NCBI GenBank assembly: GCA_015680685.1
Contig: MNCI01018966.1
Coordinates: 78,676 to 140,675 of the forward strand
Direction: 5' to 3'
DNA from: Gnetum montanum
Taxonomy: Eukaryota; Streptophyta; Gnetopsida; Gnetales; Gnetaceae
DNA: 62,000 bases
Shown: positions 56,860 to 62,000 of the stretch, in pieces
Numbering within the stretch: the stretch's first letter is position 1
Layout of the letters: each line of letters starts with the position of its first letter
Made by a program: the position numbers and the translations under genes
The notes under the pieces: model-generated
The model's input: the letters and a program-made list of their open reading frames with translations, nothing else
The model's database searches: none
What the model was told of the DNA's origin: nothing

Positions 56860-58250
56860 AACAACCACATTCTCAGTCCCCTTCATGTCTACCATAGTAA
56901 GATCAAACTCCTGAAGAATCAACAGCCATCAGATTATGTGGGGCTCACTGTTGGTTTATTTATTAGGAATTGGATAGCACTGTGGTCAGTATGCACAAAC
57001 ACCTTGTATCCAAGCACATAGTGCCAAAATTTGTCCAAGGCAACACCACTTCCATCAACTCCTTTTTGGTGGTGGTGTAGATCAATTGAGCACCCACAAT
57101 GCTATGGCTTGCACAGTGGATATAATAAGGACGTTCTTGATTGTCACACTGTGTAAGCACGACTCCCAAGGCATAATTGAATGCATCCTTCATAATGTGA
57201 AAGGGTCTGGACCAATCAGGGGCTCGTAGAACTGGAGTGTCTATGAGTTTTTGCACTTGGAATGCAAACTCGCACTCCTTGGTCTAGATGAACGGAGCGT
57301 CCTTCTTTGTCAGCTCTACCAACAGCTTGGTGATCTTTGATAAGTTTTTAATGAATTGCCAGTAGTAACTAGTGTGTTCAAGGAATGACCGAACATCCTT
57401 AACAGTGCTTGGTTGGCGAGTGATTCCTTGGATAACCCTGATCTTTTCAAGATCTACGCTAATCCTTGTTTGTGAGATGCGATTCCCCAGCACAATGCCC
57501 TCTTGGACCATTAAATGGCTCTTCTACTAATTGAGCCGTGGATTGATGTCTACACACCTTTTCAAAACCTTCTCCAGATGGTCCAAGGCTTGCTCGAACG
57601 TGGCCCCATAGGTGGAGAATTTATCCATGAAGACTTCCACCCCATTGCTGATTTGTTACTAGAAGATGCTTAGGACAAGGCGTTGGAACGTAGCAGGCGC
57701 ATTGCACAGGCCAAAGGGCATCTTCTTGTATGTGAAAGTCCCCCATGGACTCGTGAAAGTACTTTTGGCCTGGTCCTCTAGTGCTATTTGGATTTCGTTA
57801 TAACCACTATAACCATCCAAAAAGCTATATTAGCAGTGCCCTGCTATGGTGTCCAACACCTGGTCCAAAAATGGGGGCGGGAAGTGGTCCTTGAAGGTCG
57901 CCATATTGAGCAACCAGAAATCAATACAAACCCTCCACTTGCCACCTTTCTTGGGCACGATAACGAGTGGGCTATCCCATTCGCTATCAGTGATAGAATA
58001 GATGAATCCCACCTTTAGCAATTGTTCGATTTCATCTTTTATGATCTTCTTCAATTTTGGATTCAACCATCTTTGTGGTTGTTGTCATGGCTTCATGGAA
58101 GGGTCAAGATAGATCCGATGCTGGCAGACCTTGGGATAAACTCCAATCAACTCAGGATATGACCATGCGAATGCAGCAACCCATTTGTTTACCACCTCCA
58201 GCAACTTCTTCTTCTGTTCTGGAGCAAGGGTGGCATTAATGATTACCATC
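56860..58250 (-). pseudogene. E5 reverse transcriptase and RNase H, broken
   Basis: RT opens at about 58066 (NPKLKKIIKDEIEQLLKVG), then KKGGKWRVCIDFWLLN and FLDGYSGYNE with the first catalytic Asp. The catalytic box reads F-M-D-K-F-S-T-Y-G near 57620, so Lys replaces the second Asp, exactly as in E1. EGIVLGNRISQTRISVD, then RNase H (KDAFNYALGVVLTQ; IYTTTKKELMEVV) follow, ending near 56860. TAGs at 57659-57661 and 57534-57536 are shared with other copies. Probable RNase H metal-site change: MMDAS of E2 is MKDAF here. Confidence 0.8.
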
Positions 58251-58572
58251 TTTCCATTTTGCAAAAATGAATACTCTAAGTGAGCTAGTAAAGACTTTAA
58301 CTCAAGGGGCTCTTGTTTGAAGCTCTTAAGGATTTCTAGCTTCCCTCAATCCTCTAGGTCATCAATAGTGGAGACCTGTTGATGAATTTCTTCCATTTTA
58401 TCTCTGCTATCAATGTAGGCTTGCACAAGCCCCTTTGATGATTCCATGCACAATGTGCTACTAGCAGGGTCAGTTGTCAACCACTAGGTGCCCTCTTGGT
58501 TAGTGGTGCTGTGTATAGGCACTGTTGAATAGGTGATTCCTTGGTACACTAGCTGCATGCAAGAGTGGATAT

Positions 58573-59184
58573 CTACTTAGTAGACCATAATTGCTGCACA
58601 TAATTGCACCCTGAGTCACTGTACGTGATGCATGGAATGTGTTTCTTCTCAACCTTCCCAAAAGGATTTTCCTTTGAAATTTCAAGGGATAGATCGCAGA
58701 GGCCTAGTCGTGCGTCCACCGTGCTTAGCCAGGCCCTTCCCATGATGATTGAGAAGTTCCCCTTGTAGCTCTCTACATAGAGGACCAAGAAATTAGTAGG
58801 GTAGGACCACCCATAGACAGTGGTCACAATGTCCTCCACCAATCCTAAGGGAACAATGATGGACCAATCTGCTAACTCGAGCTAGATGTTGCTCTTGTTT
58901 AGTGGGGGCAAGTTCTAATTCTTGTACATATCATGAGAGATCAAATTGACCCCTAACCCTGATTCCAAAAGAGCTTTGCATGGCTCAGTCCCTACCACTT
59001 GAAGATAGATAAGGGGGCTTCCTAGATCAGTCAATTTCCGGGGAAGATGACTTGCCTTGATCCAGTTGGTCACAGAATGTGTGAGCATGACCATCTGGAT
59101 GTTGGAGTGCTGTTGTTGTTGGCTTTGAGGCTGCTCAGGCGATGGAGTAGTGGAGGTGCTTATAGGTTCAAAGGCACTAGCCAC
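58573..59184 (-). pseudogene. E5 aspartic protease domain
   Basis: Starts within MASAFEPISTSTTPSPEQP, then SPLIYLQVVGTEPCKALLESGLGVNLI. The triad is E-S-G instead of D-S-G. PLGLVEDIVTTVYGWSYP and IIMGRAWLSTVDARLGLCDL follow. Several TAGs lie between 58917 and 58843. The C-terminal part (58842-58576) is open. Confidence 0.8.
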
Positions 59185-61565
59185 AGTTGTAAGTGAGGAT
59201 ATGTTTAGATTGTTGGGCTGGAAAAAGGGATGTTTTCGTGACTTGGGTTCTAGTCCACTCGGCTAAGGTGTCAGTTGTAGGTTAACAGCCCTAGTAGTGT
59301 TTTGTTGCTATGGTTGTGGCAGTATCTCTCCCTACATCGAAGGTGCAGGTGGCAACTAAGTGGGGTGTTGTGGAGGAGTCGAAGGAGAAGGTGATGGAGG
59401 ATAGAAGAGATGTGGGTTTTCCCCCTGGGTGATGGAGATTGAGGACAAAAATACTCCGAGGGGTGGTAATGACTTTGAAAGGCCACATGGATGGAAGAGT
59501 CCCATGGTGAGAATGGTTGTTGAACGTAGTACCCATAAGGATTTGGCTGCTTGTAAAGGTACTGCTGCCTTGGAGGTGGCATCCTCCATGTTTGTGGATG
59601 CTACCACCGTTGGAAGTATTCGTATGGTTGCAGTGACACTCCACTTGGATAGTATCCTTATTGCTGCTAGTGGAATCGCCTGGGATTACCTTGTGGATAA
59701 GGCAACCTTCAGGGTGTTTGTTGCTGTGCCAAGCAAGGGTTTAATGTGTACACCCTAGAATCTTGAAGGTGTAACACCACAAGGCAACATCCTTGAGGAT
59801 GTTCATATTGGCATATGCCACATTCATCTTCCTCCTCAATGTCAGAGTCTGCAACTTGCTCTACTACAGCAACCTTGCCCTTACCCTTATATTGGGCACA
59901 TTCAGCTTTCTTCTTCCTGCATCGATCATGGTCATTACCTTGTTCTCTGGATTCCTTTGCGATTTTCAACACTTTTTGGACTCTTTCATCCAAGGAATCC
60001 TACATCTTATCCACCTTTGCCAAAATTTCAGATGCGAAATTTTGTAACGACAAGGTCTTTCAGTTTACCGCTGCTTCCAGCGATGATTCTTCCTCCTCAT
60101 CACAAAAACGTACTTCCCTTTTCTTGAGGGAAGGATCTTGGTTGAATTCTTCTACACTCTCCTTTTTTCTAAGTTCTCCTTCCTCCTTGGCCAACTGTTT
60201 AATGAGGAATTTCAATTGATGGGCCCTTAGCTCCAATAGTCAGCCCTAGGCGTACACGCTTAGGGTCTTTCTCATTCAAAACAAAGCCCATCAATGATGT
60301 GGCGAAGCTGTGCCCACTGAAAATAACCATAACTAGGACACCGATGCAACAATGAGTAGTATCTGCTCATGGAGGCATTCAAGGGTTCATGATTTCCTTG
60401 TTTCTAGCCTTGGATCTGTTGTCTCAAGTTCGCCACTCTAGAGTATGTTTGATACTTATCATTGAAAATTTCAAGCATCGTACTCCATCTTCTGATTGAT
60501 TCCAGCTCCAAGGACTAGTAGCAACTTTTAGCTTCTTTGATGAGCATGCGAGGGAACAGCTTTAGCTTCTGCCAATCATTGTCAATGTTTTACAAGGTGC
60601 AGACATCATGGAATGCTTGTAGGTGATTCTACAGATCATAGTTGTATCCCCCTTCAAATCTGTGGATGTTTTTCATATCAACATGCTTGATTCAGCTATC
60701 CTTCATGTGCCTACTGGGGATTTGAACTACCTGAGCGATCTGGAGCATACTCCAGGTAACCAACAACGGCTCATCTAAATCATAGTCCAGCTGGGGACCA
60801 TGATGTCTGTGACGATTCTGGCTATCTCTCCTTTCATGCTAGTGAGCATCATGTGATTGTTCACCCGCTTCCTCACGTTGTCCCTTCCAAACCTTTTTTC
60901 CACCATCCTTTCTCTCCCTCCTACCTTGGTTACGATCAGAGATTGAGTTGGATGAAGGATAAGGAGAGCGAGAGGATGGGGAAGAAGGAGAGGGATCTCT
61001 CCCTCTACCATGATGAAGGTCCCGATCGTCCCGTTCATCTTTGCTATGTGATCCTCCATCCCCTTGGGGATCTTAGCCACCTAGATGCTTGGACTGAATC
61101 ATGGATTGGAGGACCTGCTGCCACAAGGGAAGTTCGGTTGAATGGGTGTCATGAAAGATGGAATCCCTTTCGTCATACAGTCCTTGCGAGAATAAGGGAT
61201 TACTAAATTTGTTCCCCTTTAATTGTTCATATGTATCCACCTACTGCTGATCTCTTGCTCATTGAGCCTCAGTGGGATGATAGTCCCAGTAGTCATGGTC
61301 CTCCATGACATACTCTACTCCAAGGTCCTGGATGCCCAATCTGCCAAGATTGTGAAATAGCATCGCAAGAGCTGATCGATTGAGGGGGGTGTACAATATG
61401 GCCCTCCATGTCCCTCCATCGTAGATGCTCATCCTAATGTAGGATGAATGTGAAATCAGGGATGTACTCATCAAGATGCTTGTATACCATGCCACACTCC
61501 TGTGGCACCGGTGGGGTGGATATCTCCCTCCTGCGAGAAGACATATTGGACGTTAGATGGTCCAT
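59185..61565 (-). pseudogene. E5 gag with P/Q-rich linker
   Basis: ATG at 61565 gives MDHLTSNMSSRRREI, as in E2. The N-terminal domain is readable (VYKHLDEYIPDFTFILH; SALAMLFHNLGRLGIQDLGVEYVMEDHD) with a frameshift near a C/G run at 61383-61388. A Ser/Arg-rich stretch lies near 61000-60800. The capsid-like domain is at about 60660-60180. The compact zinc knuckle (CGICQYEHPQGCC) is at about 59845-59805. The Pro/Gln-rich linker (PPPRQQYLYKQPNPYGYYV) keeps CAG codons that are TAG in E1. Confidence 0.75.
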
Positions 61566-61691
61566 GTAATCAATGTACCTTCCTACTAACTTTAATCTTC
61601 CTAGCGTGCGTAAATATTTCTATCCTTGGTCCATTCCAACGACTTAAATGATAATTTCACTAAGGTTAGATGATGCATGTAAGACTTAACA

Positions 61692-61711
61692 GTCCTCAGC
61701 AATGGTGCCAA
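61692..61711 (-). promoter_or_regulatory. E5 primer binding site, tRNA-Asp type
   Basis: On the minus strand it reads TTGGCACCATTGCTGAGGAC, next to the 5' LTR end. Confidence 0.8.
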
Positions 61712-62000
61712 TGATGAGTGGTTAGGTACCCCTACGTCCAACCATACAAATCAAGGGTGTTCACACGTGACTTGGTAGAATTCCATAGACTATAAGCACT
61801 TAACATACATCAGACCCTAACCAGTGAAACCTTTGGGTTAGAACGGTCGCTATCTTCCTAATCTCACTTGTGATGTTCTATTTACGATGGTTAAGTGAGA
61901 TTAAGGCTAATTATTTCTATATCTTTTTGCATATCTTTTGATGACTAATTTAAGGTATGAAAAGTAAGGAATAAACTATTATCTAATCTATAATTATCCT
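61712..62000 (-). repeat. E5 5' LTR (partial, truncated by window end)
   Basis: Aligns with 49434-49726 with about 22 differences in 289 bases. The remaining 600 or so bases lie beyond the window. Confidence 0.9.

Larger units (their letters stand above)
49434..62000 (-). mobile_element. Element E5: near-complete Athila-like element, minus strand, runs off the window
   Basis: The 3' LTR is at 49434-50337 and the first 289 bases of U5-side sequence of the 5' LTR are at 61712-62000. By eye the two LTRs show about 22 differences over these 289 bases. All parts are present in the E2 order. The flank at 49429-49433 is GTAGA; the partner duplication would lie beyond the window. It is the clearest guide to the family's gene content, though all genes have stops. 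Confidence 0.9.

Overview
This window looks like nuclear DNA from a plant with a large, repeat-rich genome. It is AT-rich, has almost no host genes, and is filled with nested, decayed LTR retrotransposons. One broken host gene carries the plant-specific DUF247 signature. A gymnosperm or another large seed-plant genome is my best guess, but nothing seen fixes the species.

Layout. Bases 1-127 are two tandem LTR tails. Bases 128-7656 are unique DNA with a frame-broken DUF247 relative on the minus strand (1564-3011). Five related Ty3/gypsy elements of Athila-like type follow: tRNA-Asp-type primer site, no chromodomain, Athila-like RT motifs. E1 (+) spans 7657-30698 and is split by E2 (+) at 16185-29328. 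E3 (-) at 31455-35302 is a short derivative that has lost pol and has a perfect 5-bp target duplication. E4 (+) at 36394-46118 lacks protease and most of the RT palm, and its two LTRs do not match. E5 (-) runs from 49434 past the window end and interrupts the integrase of a Ty1/copia element (48050-49433). LTR-like 270-bp repeats lie at 46124-46880.

How the parts work together. A full element (E2, E5) reads LTR, primer site, gag, protease, RT-RNase H, integrase, a 2-kb spacer, a third reading frame (ORF3, about 944 codons), polypurine tract, LTR. ORF3 has the same start, stop and length in E2, E4 and E5. Its N-terminal part resembles plant transposon-protein domains and its C-terminal half is a long coiled coil. 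Upstream of it, three copies share a TATA box, a splice donor (AG/GT) and an acceptor whose CAG lies directly against the ORF3 ATG. A U3-like palindromic block precedes the TATA box in E2 and E5. I infer that ORF3 is a separately transcribed, spliced gene with its own internal promoter. This is the most interesting system in the window.

Every gag, pol and ORF3 copy is broken, largely by TAG codons where a sibling has CAG or TGG, which is the pattern expected from decay of methylated cytosines. Two scaffold gaps fall at or inside LTRs, and two exact tandem duplications flank single-N joins and are probably assembly artefacts.
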